A stretch of DNA of 52,648 bases from Bacillus sp. FJAT-29790 (GTDB lineage Bacteria > Bacillota > Bacilli > Bacillales > Cytobacillaceae). Below, one piece after another: positions 44,112 to 52,550 of the stretch. The stretch covers positions 73,048 to 125,695 of the forward strand of contig NZ_JAHNZZ010000002.1 of the NCBI RefSeq assembly GCF_019039215.1, written 5' to 3'. The position numbers and the translations under genes are program-made. The notes below the pieces were generated by a model. The model did not search any database. It was not told the origin of the DNA and worked only from the letters and a program-made list of their open reading frames with translations. The stretch's first letter is position 1; each line of letters begins with the position of its first letter.

Positions 44112-45095
44112 TTGATACGTTTTGGTGTTGTAGGAACGAATTGGATTACAGATCGGTTATTGGCATCTGTTAGTGATATGGAGGATTTTTCCTTAGCAGC
44201 GGTTTACTCTAGAACAGAAGAGAGAGCAAAAGAATTTGCGGACAAATATGAGGTACAGACAATTTTTACAGATATTGAAAAAATGGCAAAAAGCGAACTA
44301 ATTGATGCCGTCTATATTGCAAGCCCTAACTCCTTCCATGCCAATCATGCCATTACCTTTTTAAATAATGGGAAGCATGTTTTATGTGAAAAGCCGATGG
44401 CGGCCAATGCAGCAGAAGTGGAGGCCATGATTGAGGCTGCAAAAAGGAACAATGTGTTACTGATGGAAGCGATGAAGACGACTTTTCTTCCAAATTTTAA
44501 AAGAATTCAAGAGAATTTACATAAGATAGGTAAAGCTAGGCGGTATGTCGCTAATTATTGTCAATATTCATCAAGATATGATGCGTATAAAGCCGGCACA
44601 GTTCTAAATGCATTTAATCCCGTCTTTGCAAATGGCTCTTTAATGGATCTTGGAATTTACTGTGTGTATCCGATGGTTGTTCTATTTGGCGAACCGAAAG
44701 AAGTAAAAGCAACATCTGTCATGCTTAATTCAGGGGTTGATGGAGAAGGCAGCCTTCTTGTGAAGTACGATGAGATGGAGGCGGTCATTATGCATTCCAA
44801 AATTTCCGATTCCAATTTACCCTCCGAGATACAAGGTGAAGAAGGCAGTATAATTATCGATAGTATTTCTGCACCTGAACATGTAGAAATTAAGTTTCGG
44901 GATGGCCGGAAGGAAGTCATATCTGTTCAGCAAAAGAGCGAGGTCATGTACTACGAAGCAAGAGCATTTATCGATTTAATTAAAAATGGACAAACGGAGT
45001 CTGCGGTCAATTCATTTAAACAATCTTATCTTACAGCCAAGATTTTAGACGCTGCAAGGAAGGAAATTGGGCTCATATTCCCTTCCGACAAATAA
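44112..45095 (+). CDS. Gfo/Idh/MocA-family oxidoreductase
   Basis: A 327-residue dehydrogenase with an N-terminal NAD(P)-binding fold (FGVVGTNWITDRLL; the usual GxGxxG is altered to GVVGTN, common in this subgroup), the EKP motif (LCEKPMAANAAE) and DLGIYCVYP near the active site. It oxidises or reduces a sugar or cyclitol derivative; the substrate is not known. TTG 44112 is the start because AGGAGG lies 8 bases upstream; the longer frame from 44055 has none. It stands alone. Confidence 0.85.
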   Translation: MIRFGVVGTNWITDRLLASVSDMEDFSLAAVYSRTEERAKEFADKYEVQTIFTDIEKMAKSELIDAVYIASPNSFHANHAITFLNNGKHVLCEKPMAANAAEVEAMIEAAKRNNVLLMEAMKTTFLPNFKRIQENLHKIGKARRYVANYCQYSSRYDAYKAGTVLNAFNPVFANGSLMDLGIYCVYPMVVLFGEPKEVKATSVMLNSGVDGEGSLLVKYDEMEAVIMHSKISDSNLPSEIQGEEGSIIIDSISAPEHVEIKFRDGRKEVISVQQKSEVMYYEARAFIDLIKNGQTESAVNSFKQSYLTAKILDAARKEIGLIFPSDK

Positions 45096-45200
45096 TAAAT
45101 AAAGAGAATCAATTCAGCTGTATAAAAATAGACTTTTTAGGGGTGTCTGTCGCCCCACAAACTGGTGCGTGTCACCAATTATGAGAAAGCCGGGATTAAT

Positions 45201-46136
45201 TTGAAGAAACATCAAACTTATTTACTCATTACTTGTGTAATGATTCTCTGGGGATTAAATGTTCCTACGATTAAGATCCTTGTCGACTATTTTCCGCCGT
45301 TAACAATTACCTCCTTACGAATTTTAACAGCAGGCCTAGTTGTATTTGCCATTTTGGCTTTCATGAGGAAAGTGCGAAAGCCAAGTTTAAGAGAATGGAA
45401 GTTTATTTTTATTGGGGGATTGTCAAACATTGTCGTACACCATTTCTTTTTGTCGATCGGACTGACGGCAACATCGGCGACAAATGGCGGATTAATTTTA
45501 GGAACGGGTCCATTATTAACAGCAACTCTATCCTCCATCATCCTACGGAACAAGCCAACATTTATTAAAGTGCTTGGTTTTTTATTTGGGATTGCAGGTG
45601 TTTCTTTTATCGTTTTATCTGGTGAAGGAGGATTGTCGGGACTTTCTGGCGGCGACCTGTTTATTTTTATTTCTATTGTCTCTCAAGCATTAAGCTTTGT
45701 CCTAATTAGCAGGATGACCAAAACATTAGATCCTCGGCTTTTAACAGGGTATATGCTTGTGTTCGGCGGAATTATTTTATTTATCATCAGTCTTTGGAAA
45801 GAACCTGCAGGATTAGCAGGCGTTGCACATGCTCCTATTTGGATATGGGCTATATTTCTAGCTTCTGCTGTTGTTGCGACTGCTTTCGGTAATATGGTCT
45901 ATAACTTAACCATTAGTCGAATTGGGCCGGCAGAGACATCGATCTTCTTAAATTTAAGTACCTTCTTTACATTAGTTGGTTCCGCTGTTTTCTTAGGGGA
46001 AGTGATCACCGTTTACCATTTACTTGGTTTAGTGCTAATTGTATCTGGCGTTCTGTTTGGATCGGGTGCTTTGGAAGAACTTATTCACAGGCGGAAGTAC
46101 AAGGCACATAGGCAGGGGCAAAGCCAGAATTTCTAA
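45201..46136 (+). CDS. EamA/DMT-family transporter
   Basis: A membrane protein of about 311 residues with ten hydrophobic segments in two EamA repeats (ILWGLNVPTIKILVDYFPP opens repeat 1). Drug/metabolite transporters of this family usually export amino acids or metabolites. The start is unsure: TTG 45201 (LKKHQTY) gives a typical EamA beginning, while GTG 45165 lies among short inverted repeats (GGGGTGTCTGTCGCCCC, GGTGCGTGTCACC). Substrate unknown. Confidence 0.85.
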   Translation: MKKHQTYLLITCVMILWGLNVPTIKILVDYFPPLTITSLRILTAGLVVFAILAFMRKVRKPSLREWKFIFIGGLSNIVVHHFFLSIGLTATSATNGGLILGTGPLLTATLSSIILRNKPTFIKVLGFLFGIAGVSFIVLSGEGGLSGLSGGDLFIFISIVSQALSFVLISRMTKTLDPRLLTGYMLVFGGIILFIISLWKEPAGLAGVAHAPIWIWAIFLASAVVATAFGNMVYNLTISRIGPAETSIFLNLSTFFTLVGSAVFLGEVITVYHLLGLVLIVSGVLFGSGALEELIHRRKYKAHRQGQSQNF

Positions 46137-46142
46137 CAATCT

Positions 46143-46334
46143 TTAACTTTATTCAGCAGAAGTCTCCCACTTCTATAAGTGATGAGATGAATGCAAAAAG
46201 GTATTCAATTCAGTGAGGGTTCAAACCCCGGCTGAATAAAGTTAAGCCTCCGGCGGATGCCTCAAATTTTTAAAGGGAATTTATCGAGCAAGCTCGATAA
46301 AAATCTGGGCGCAAATACGCCAAGGCGAATTTGA
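46143..46334 (+). repeat. Structured repeat of about 191 bp, copy B
   Basis: Second copy of the repeat at 16262-16452. Here the outer 13-bp stem is perfect (AACTTTATTCAGC 46145-46157 with GCTGAATAAAGTT 46231-46243). Inside, AGAAGT/ACTTCT and GGGTTCAAACCCC can fold. The downstream hairpins TTATCGAGC/GCTCGATAA (46281-46300) and GGCG/CGCC (46308-46321) are the same as in copy A. It follows directly on the EamA stop. No flanking duplication was found. Confidence 0.7.
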
Positions 46335-46397
46335 TTCGTACAATGGAGAAAATACCGTTAATAAATTGCATGATCAGCGCGAATATTTTGAAAGCAG

Positions 46398-46433
46398 AAA
46401 AAGGCTAAGGTTCGCTTAACCGCAGCCTTTTTC
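46398..46433. terminator. Bidirectional terminator between the convergent EamA and dehydrogenase genes
   Basis: AAAAAGGCT...AGGTT pairs with AACC...AGCCTTTTT, with T-runs on both strands. Confidence 0.75.
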
Positions 46434-46451
46434 GCTAAATATTGTTCTAGA

Positions 46452-47414
46452 TTAATACCCTTTTTTATAATCAACTAAGTTAATAGACGGAGATTGTCCA
46501 TTTAAATAATTTTTTAAATTTGGTATGAAAATATTCTCGATTACGCGTTGATTATAATGTTCGGTTGATCCAGCTGTATGTGGTGTGATGATGACATTTT
46601 CAAGGTCCCACAACGGGCTGTCTTCGCTAAGTGGTTCTTTTTCAAATACATCCAGTCCTGCACCGGCGATTTTTCCTTCTTGGAGTGCCTTAATAAGTTC
46701 CTCTTCAACAGCGATTCCCCCGCGCCCGATATTGATGAAGAAGGACGATGGCTTCATGAGGTCAAATTCCTTTGTACTGAATAAATGATGGGTGTCTTTT
46801 GTAAGCGGAAGGGTTACCGCAACATAGTCGCATTTAGGAAGAACGTTATTCAGCTGATCAGCAGTGTACATTTCGTCTACAAAATCCTCGGAATTTCCGG
46901 AGTTGCGGATGCCGAGTACCTTCATTCCGAATGCTTTGGCGATTTTCGCTGTTTCCTTGCCGATTGCGCCAACCCCGATAATCCCAATAGTTTTTCCATG
47001 CATTTCAAGCTTTAGGCCCGAATGATGCCATGTTTTTGTTTGTTGATTTTTTACATATGTATGAATTTTCCTTGTTAAGGCGAGCATGAGGGCAAAGATT
47101 GTTTCGGAAATGGGATATGCATGGACGCCATTTGCTGAAGTTACACATATTTCCCGCGATGCAAGTTCTTCTAAAGGCAAGTTATTGACTCCGGCGCTCC
47201 ATGTCTGTAGCCAGCGCAGGTTTGACTCCCCATGAAGGTTGTATTCCTTCATTTCCTTTTTCCATCCTGCAATAATTTCGGCTTCTCGGAGGTGGTCATG
47301 CCAAACTTCACGATCTTTTCCGATGATGAGTTCCCAGTCAGGTATTACTGCTTTTAATGTTTCAATGTGAGTTTGATCAAGATTCTGGGTGATGATTAGT
47401 TTTCTTTTTGCCAT
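46452..47414 (-). CDS. D-isomer-specific 2-hydroxyacid dehydrogenase
   Basis: A 320-residue NAD(P)-dependent dehydrogenase with the binding motif IGIIGVGAIGKETAKIA, catalytic Arg in FINIGRGGIAVEEE, Glu in DVFEKEPLSE and His in ITPHTAGSTEHY. It starts at MAKRKLIITQN (47414), behind AGGGGGA; the ORF upstream of this has no ribosome-binding site. Family members include phosphoglycerate, phosphonate and 2-oxoacid reductases; this one resembles the general 2-hydroxyacid group and the substrate is open. Cytoplasmic, monocistronic. Confidence 0.87.
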   Translation of the reverse strand: MAKRKLIITQNLDQTHIETLKAVIPDWELIIGKDREVWHDHLREAEIIAGWKKEMKEYNLHGESNLRWLQTWSAGVNNLPLEELASREICVTSANGVHAYPISETIFALMLALTRKIHTYVKNQQTKTWHHSGLKLEMHGKTIGIIGVGAIGKETAKIAKAFGMKVLGIRNSGNSEDFVDEMYTADQLNNVLPKCDYVAVTLPLTKDTHHLFSTKEFDLMKPSSFFINIGRGGIAVEEELIKALQEGKIAGAGLDVFEKEPLSEDSPLWDLENVIITPHTAGSTEHYNQRVIENIFIPNLKNYLNGQSPSINLVDYKKGY

Positions 47415-47647
47415 CAAGATTCCCCCTGTTTTTAGACAGATATGTAATAAATAAAAGTAAATAAATGAAGCCTGGCATCTTATTAAGCGGAAGTTTATGT
47501 GATTCGAGCATAAAGTACGATGATCAGGCGGAAAATTCAAATAATTAGGCAAAAAATTTGAATTAAAGTTAAATTTCGGTTAATTCAGGCGAAACCATAA
47601 GAGGAGCCCTATCACTTATTAAATAGAGCTAGTCTTTTTAGCTTCCA
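47415..47647. other. Intergenic region with degenerate short repeats
   Basis: The stretch 47485-47600 holds several loosely repeated pieces of the type GGCGGAAAATTCAA, GGCAAAAAATTTGAA and CAGGCGAAACC, at roughly 25-50 base spacing. No gene and no known RNA was seen. Confidence 0.35.
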
Positions 47648-49135
47648 TTAGGATAAAAACTCTTGCGGATTCAGGCCTAATTCCATACAAATTTGGGATA
47701 CGACTTGTTGTTCGCTAGGGTCGAAATGTCCGTCAGCATAACCAATGGCAATGCAATAGCGGGCAACAAGGCGGGCGATTTCAGGTTTGGATCTGACGCG
47801 CCCTAATGCTTTAAAGGCTTCCGCTCGTCCGATGATCGAATCCCTTTCAATCCGTTGCACAAATAGGTTAAATTGCTGAATGACTTTATTTGTATCAAAC
47901 ACTCTTAATTCTTCGCTTTGATTAACAAATTCCATCATTTTTTGGCGCTCGGCGGGGTCAAGTCTGCCATCCGCCATTGCTACAAGGGCGCATGCAGCTA
48001 CAACAGCTTCAAGCACATCCTGGCTTTTATAGCGGGCAAATAACTCCTGGGCTTTTCTTTTTTGCTGATTTGCCCATTGGGAATAATCTGTTTGGTTTGG
48101 TGACCAGGAATTTCCGCAACTGTTGCAAGTAAATTTCAGCTGGTTTTTACCGATAAATCCGCCCAATAAACCGATAGGTCCAAGAATGAGTCCGCCAATC
48201 GCAGCTTTACCTAGCCCGAATCCTTTTTCGCCGGTGCGAACATTTGGTGATCCGCAGCGGGTGCAATTAATATTGTCGCCACCGTTTGTTTGAGAAGAGG
48301 AATATGGCTGTCCATAATTTCCTTGCTGCCCGAATCCAGGCTGATTATATGTAGGATTCTGCTGTCCGAATGGGGACTGATTGTAAGTTGTATTTGACTG
48401 CTGTGTCGTCTGAGTGAAAGCTGGTTGATTGTAAGCGGTATTTTGCTGTCCTGAGTAGGAATTGAAAGATTGTGCTTGCTGTGAATGACCAAAAGGCTGA
48501 CTGCTATGTTGCTGGTACTGCTCCGATTGGAATGATGGCGTAGGCGAAGGGGCAGGTTCATCATCAACGGTTACGCCAAAATTCCGGCAGAGTGCGGCCA
48601 AGCCGCCTTGAAATCCGCTTGCAACAGCGTTGAATTTCCACTCGCCATTATGGCGGTATAATTCTGCAGCTACAATCGCTGTTTCCACGGTGAAATCACG
48701 GCCAAGATCAAAGCGAATTAATTCTTCATTCGTGAGAGCGTTGAAAATTCTTACATACGCATTGGATATTTGCCCGAAATTCTGCTGTTTCACTTGAGCA
48801 TCATGAATGGTGATCGTGAAAGCTATGCGCTCAATGGACTGCGGTACTTTGCTTAGTTCAATTTTTATTTGCTCATCATCGGATGCGCCAGATCCTGTTC
48901 GATTATCACCGCTATAAAGGATTGAGCCATTGCCCCCGGATGGATTATTATAGAAAACAAAATCCAAATCACTTTGTACTTTTCCTGAAGGACCTACTAA
49001 AAATGCAGAAGCATCAAGGTCATAATGAGTACGGCCTTGGCTAACATCCCAGCCTAAACCAGCAACAACAACTTGTAAACCGGGATTTGACTTTGTTAAA
49101 TCTACTTTTTGCCCTTTGCGTAAAGTTACACCCAA
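47648..49135 (-). CDS. TerD - zinc ribbon - TerB fusion protein
   Basis: A 495-residue protein with four parts. A TerD domain (1-188) holds the acidic calcium-binding signatures HYDLDASAFLVG, SDLDFVFYNN and SGDNRTG. A Gln/Asn/Tyr/Pro-rich linker covers about 195-286. A double CxxC zinc ribbon (CTRC at 291-294, CNSC at 337-340) encloses a glycine-rich hydrophobic hairpin (GGLILGPIGLLGGFIG). A TerB domain spans about 355-495 (VAMADGRLDPAE, IGYADGHFDPSE). TerD and TerB belong to the tellurite/stress system thought to work at the membrane. TTG 49135 is the start, behind AGGAGTG. Monocistronic. Confidence 0.87.
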   Translation of the reverse strand: MGVTLRKGQKVDLTKSNPGLQVVVAGLGWDVSQGRTHYDLDASAFLVGPSGKVQSDLDFVFYNNPSGGNGSILYSGDNRTGSGASDDEQIKIELSKVPQSIERIAFTITIHDAQVKQQNFGQISNAYVRIFNALTNEELIRFDLGRDFTVETAIVAAELYRHNGEWKFNAVASGFQGGLAALCRNFGVTVDDEPAPSPTPSFQSEQYQQHSSQPFGHSQQAQSFNSYSGQQNTAYNQPAFTQTTQQSNTTYNQSPFGQQNPTYNQPGFGQQGNYGQPYSSSQTNGGDNINCTRCGSPNVRTGEKGFGLGKAAIGGLILGPIGLLGGFIGKNQLKFTCNSCGNSWSPNQTDYSQWANQQKRKAQELFARYKSQDVLEAVVAACALVAMADGRLDPAERQKMMEFVNQSEELRVFDTNKVIQQFNLFVQRIERDSIIGRAEAFKALGRVRSKPEIARLVARYCIAIGYADGHFDPSEQQVVSQICMELGLNPQEFLS

Positions 49136-49301
49136 TACTTTCACTCCTATCGTTAATAAAAATGCCAAAATCGGATTTTTATTTATATAATTAAAGCGTT
49201 TTTTGGTAGATAGCTAGATAAAAAATGAAATTTCTAAGTTTCACCTTATTATAAAACAAATTGGAATCAATAGGAAAATGATTACCCTTATTTTAAAAAA
49301 T

Positions 49302-49338
49302 GGTCAGCCTTTCCGCATTAAGCGAATAGAAGCTGACC
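49302..49338 (-). terminator. Terminator at the end of the leftward membrane-protein operon
   Basis: GGTCAGC (49302-49308) pairs with GCTGACC (49332-49338), and read leftward it is followed by ATTTTTTAAAA. Confidence 0.65.
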
Positions 49339-49376
49339 GTTTTTATGTATAGCGTAACTCCTAAATATCTCGAAAA

Positions 49377-49817
49377 TTACCAAAGTACAGGCTTTGCAAC
49401 CATGAACCAAAGCATGAACATTAAAAGAATCAGATAGAGCCAGGTAGACCAAGTGAGTCTTTTAATGAGAATTACCTGATTTTGCTCAGGTTCATGAAAT
49501 TTACGAATCGTGGGTGTAAACGCACGAGCTAGGAAAAATGCAGATCCTAGCATAACAGCTAAAGTAGCGACGATCCATGACGTTTTCCATGTCCAATGAC
49601 CCATATAGATGAGCAGTGCCCCGCTTCCGACCAGGACATGGCCGGCGTGCTTAACGAGCCGGACAGCAGATCGGAAAATTTCGATGTAGGCCCGTTTAAC
49701 TTCAGAATCGGCAGTTCGCAGTTTTTTCACAATTGGAATTAAAACAACAAAGGGCCCTATGGAAAGGACCGCGCTGCTGACATGAATATAAAGAATAAAG
49801 CGATATAGTATGTCCAT
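49377..49817 (-). CDS. Small integral membrane protein (DUF2269-like)
   Basis: A 146-residue protein with four hydrophobic segments (about 5-28, 55-72, 80-100, 122-143) and conserved-looking His at 12, 56, 60 and 73. This pattern fits the DUF2269 or CopD-like group of small membrane proteins, with possible heme or metal ligands, but I cannot assign it firmly. It starts 14 bases after the ASCH gene stop, so they form one operon. Confidence 0.65.
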   Translation of the reverse strand: MDILYRFILYIHVSSAVLSIGPFVVLIPIVKKLRTADSEVKRAYIEIFRSAVRLVKHAGHVLVGSGALLIYMGHWTWKTSWIVATLAVMLGSAFFLARAFTPTIRKFHEPEQNQVILIKRLTWSTWLYLILLMFMLWFMVAKPVLW

Positions 49818-49831
49818 GATGTGAGGCAGAA

Positions 49832-50182
49832 TTAGTCCGTAACAGGACGGAATTCATGCACCCACACTCTCATTTGTGGAAGCCAAGGCATACCAGGGTG
49901 GTAAGATAAAATCGATTGCTTGTACTCCTCTACGTTTGAATACCCTTCCTGTTGTGCATGTTCATCAGTCAATTCACCAAGTGACTGTGAATATACTTTT
50001 TCAACCACAAAGTCCTGGTTTTGAAGTGACATGATTTCACCAATATCTGCATATCTACCATTCCGGCGGGTAGCAGTTTTTTTGCCTGCAAGTACTTTCT
50101 CAACGTCCTCTGGAACGGTTACAAGGCGCTCAATAGTACATGTTTTTGGTGGTAGTTCATTGTTATTATGTTGTTGTGTCAT
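49832..50182 (-). CDS. ASCH domain protein
   Basis: A 116-residue protein. VEKVLAGKKTATRRNGRYADIGEIMSL is the ASCH core (the GxKxxT-R signature), a beta-barrel related to PUA that is thought to bind RNA or act as a deaminase-type amidohydrolase (YqfB-like). The tail MRVWVHEFRPV fits the family. It lies between glnS and the membrane-protein gene on the same strand. ATG 50182 follows AAAGGAGGAAT. Function unproven. Confidence 0.8.
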   Translation of the reverse strand: MTQQHNNNELPPKTCTIERLVTVPEDVEKVLAGKKTATRRNGRYADIGEIMSLQNQDFVVEKVYSQSLGELTDEHAQQEGYSNVEEYKQSILSYHPGMPWLPQMRVWVHEFRPVTD

Positions 50183-50274
50183 TTAAAAATTCCTCCTTTT
50201 AGTTCTTCCACTTTCTAATATTGCCATAGAAGGAACAATAGTAACAGTGGGAGTTTTGATTAAGCTCTTATATG

Positions 50275-51954
50275 TTAACCTAATTTAAATGAGCTCTTCA
50301 ACGAAACAATCCGGTTAAATACTGCTTTTTCCTGTGTCGATTGCTTCGGATCGACATTAAAATAGCCATGACGGAAAAATTGGAATTTGTCCTGTGGCTT
50401 AACATCCTTCATATTCGGCTCAATGAAACCTTGAACGATTTCAAGTGAGTTGGGGTTGATATAATCAAGGAATGTTTTTTCTTCCGAGCTGTTTTCATCT
50501 TCATCTTCCTCGGCATTGATATCTGCATCAAGAATTAATGGTTCGTATAAACGAAACTCGGCAGGAATAGCATTTTTGGCATCTACCCAGTGTAGCGTTC
50601 CTTTCACTTTTCGACCGGTAAAACCTGATCCGCTCTTTGTTTCAGGGTCGTACGTACAGTGCAGCTCAACGACATGACCGTTTTCATCTTTAATGATGTC
50701 ATTACATTTAATGAAATAAGCATGTTTTAAACGGACTTCGTTACCAGGGAAGAGGCGGAAGAATTTTTTTGGTGGTTCTTCCATGAAATCGTCCTGCTCA
50801 ATATAAATTTCTCTTGAGAACGGAATTTGACGAATCCCCATTTCAGGATTTTCTGGATTAATTTCTGCATCGAGCATTTCTACTTTGTCTTCAGGGTAGT
50901 TTGTAATTACAACCTTTAAAGGACGCAGAACGCCCATTGTACGCGGAGCATCTAGCTTCAGATCCTCTCGTACGAAATGTTCAAGCATTGCTTCGTCAAC
51001 ATTTCCTGATCCTTTAGAAACGCCCGTTGCTTTTACAAATTCACGAATAGCTCCAGGGGTATAGCCTTTCCTTCTTATTCCGGAAATGGTTGGCATCCGC
51101 GGATCATCCCAGCCATCGACGAATCCTTCATCAACGATTTGTTTTAATTTCCGCTTACTCATGACTGTATTCGTGATGTTCAGGCGGCCGAATTCGATTT
51201 GCTGTGGCTTGCTTTCCATTTCGCACTCTTCAACAACCCAATTATATAATGGACGCTGATCCTCAAATTCAGTCGTACAAATCGAATGGGTCACGTCCTC
51301 AATCGCATCTTCAAGCGGATGGGCAAAAGCGTACATCGGATATATGCACCACTTGTCACCTGTGTTGTGATGGCTTGCATGTGATATGCGGTAAATAACT
51401 GGATCCCGCATATTTAGGTTCGGTGAGGACATATCAATTTTCGCTCGTAGTACTTTGCTGCCGTTTTCGAATTCACCATTACGCATACGCTCAAATAAAT
51501 CAAGATTTTCCTCAACAGAACGATTGCGAAAAGGGCTTTCCTTTCCAGGTTCTGTAAGGGTGCCACGGTATTCGCGAATTTCTTCTTGCGTTAAATCATC
51601 GATATATGCTTTTCCTTTCTTAATTAAAAGGACGGCACGATTGTACATTTCCTCAAAATAGTCAGACGCAAAACGCAGTTCTTCCCATTCATAGCCAAGC
51701 CATTTCACGTCTTCTTTAATGGCATCTACATATTCCTGGTCTTCTTTTAATGGATTCGTGTCATCAAATCGTAAATTTGTTCTTCCGTTAAAATCATCGG
51801 CTAGGCCGAAGTTAATTATAATGGATTTTGCGTGCCCGATATGAAGGTACCCATTCGGCTCTGGGGGAAAGCGGGTGATAACCCCTTGATGTTTCCCTGT
51901 TTCCAAGTCCTCTGTGATAATCGTTCTAATAAAATTTGATGAATTATGTTCCAA
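50275..51954 (-). CDS. glnS: Glutaminyl-tRNA synthetase
   Basis: A 559-residue class I synthetase. The HIGH motif is at 38-41 ([14 protein letters not shown]), the KMSKS-like motif is MSKRK at 265-269, [11 protein letters not shown] is near 61-71, and the two C-terminal beta-barrel anticodon-binding domains include the [23 protein letters not shown] region. It charges tRNA-Gln directly. Most Bacillaceae lack GlnRS and make Gln-tRNA through GatCAB, so the gene is an unusual, probably acquired, feature. The start is TTG 51954 with AAAGG about 12 bases upstream. No T-box leader was seen. Confidence 0.95.
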   Translation of the reverse strand: MEHNSSNFIRTIITEDLETGKHQGVITRFPPEPNGYLHIGHAKSIIINFGLADDFNGRTNLRFDDTNPLKEDQEYVDAIKEDVKWLGYEWEELRFASDYFEEMYNRAVLLIKKGKAYIDDLTQEEIREYRGTLTEPGKESPFRNRSVEENLDLFERMRNGEFENGSKVLRAKIDMSSPNLNMRDPVIYRISHASHHNTGDKWCIYPMYAFAHPLEDAIEDVTHSICTTEFEDQRPLYNWVVEECEMESKPQQIEFGRLNITNTVMSKRKLKQIVDEGFVDGWDDPRMPTISGIRRKGYTPGAIREFVKATGVSKGSGNVDEAMLEHFVREDLKLDAPRTMGVLRPLKVVITNYPEDKVEMLDAEINPENPEMGIRQIPFSREIYIEQDDFMEEPPKKFFRLFPGNEVRLKHAYFIKCNDIIKDENGHVVELHCTYDPETKSGSGFTGRKVKGTLHWVDAKNAIPAEFRLYEPLILDADINAEEDEDENSSEEKTFLDYINPNSLEIVQGFIEPNMKDVKPQDKFQFFRHGYFNVDPKQSTQEKAVFNRIVSLKSSFKLG

Positions 51955-52137
51955 ACTGGTATCAGCCTTTCTTATATGTAGTTATTTCTATTCTAATGAT
52001 ATTGACGAGATAAATAAAGCCTTAGCAATAGCTTCTATTATATACAATATTGGAAAGAAAGAAAAAGAGTGGTATGGCATGAGCTTTTCAAATCTTATCT
52101 ACTGCTTTTATCAGCGGAAATCCGGTTATTAACGAAA
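51955..52137. other. Region upstream of glnS
   Basis: On the leftward strand a TATAAT hexamer lies at 52037-52042 but no good -35 is seen at the right distance. No T-box, riboswitch or credible ORF. Confidence 0.35.
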
Positions 52138-52365
52138 GGCTGTTTTCGCATATAGTGTTGTTTTAGCCTTCAAAGTTTGCCCGTTGATTTCCGCTGCGGG
52201 CACTTGCTTTCCGCGGGGAGGGACGGGAGCCTCCTCGGCGTTACCGCCTGTGGGGTCTCCCGTTCCCTCTATCTCCCGCTGGAGTCAAGTGCCCTCCGCT
52301 CCAATCAACTTAGATTATTAAATAAAAATCATATTATAAAAGCAACAAACTTTACGAAAATAGCC
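52138..52365 (-). mobile_element. MITE copy 4 (reverse orientation, perfect 8-bp target duplication)
   Basis: It starts GGCTGTTTTCG and ends CGAAAATAGCC, flanked on both sides by TAACGAAA (52130-52137 and 52366-52373). It is 228 bp long, the same length as copy 1, with the complete GC-rich core in reverse orientation. Confidence 0.88.
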
Positions 52366-52550
52366 TAACGAAAAAAGAATTTTGGCCATATTTTTACGGT
52401 TGAGTTCATAACATGGTCTTCACGAACGAGTTATTTCCATTTCTTTTTTCCTTTTTTTGTGTTAATATTTAGTGATGCGAAATATATATTATTGAAGTCA
52501 CAAGAGCTATAAGATAAACAGATCTTCTATCTAGGAAGATTTTTTTCTTT
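52366..52550. other. Spacer between MITE copies 4 and 5
   Basis: AT-rich sequence with a short inverted repeat AGATCTTC/GAAGAT at about 52520-52540 followed by TTTTTT, which may be a terminator for a transcript from the left. No ORF. Confidence 0.4.

Noticed and set aside
46220..46235. tRNA T-arm-like GGGTTCAAACCCC in the structured repeat
   Set aside because: The surrounding sequence does not form a cloverleaf, and copy A does not keep the motif.
37492..49135. A single tellurite-resistance island made of telA/yaaN and the TerD-TerB fusion
   Set aside because: The genes are 8 kb apart, on opposite strands, separated by several unrelated genes and terminators.
51955..52137. T-box leader for glnS
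   Set aside because: No T-box sequence (GGGTGGNACC-type) and no specifier or terminator stems were found on the minus strand.
52177..52368. 63-codon reading frame over MITE copy 4
   Set aside because: Repeat-derived, no ribosome-binding site.
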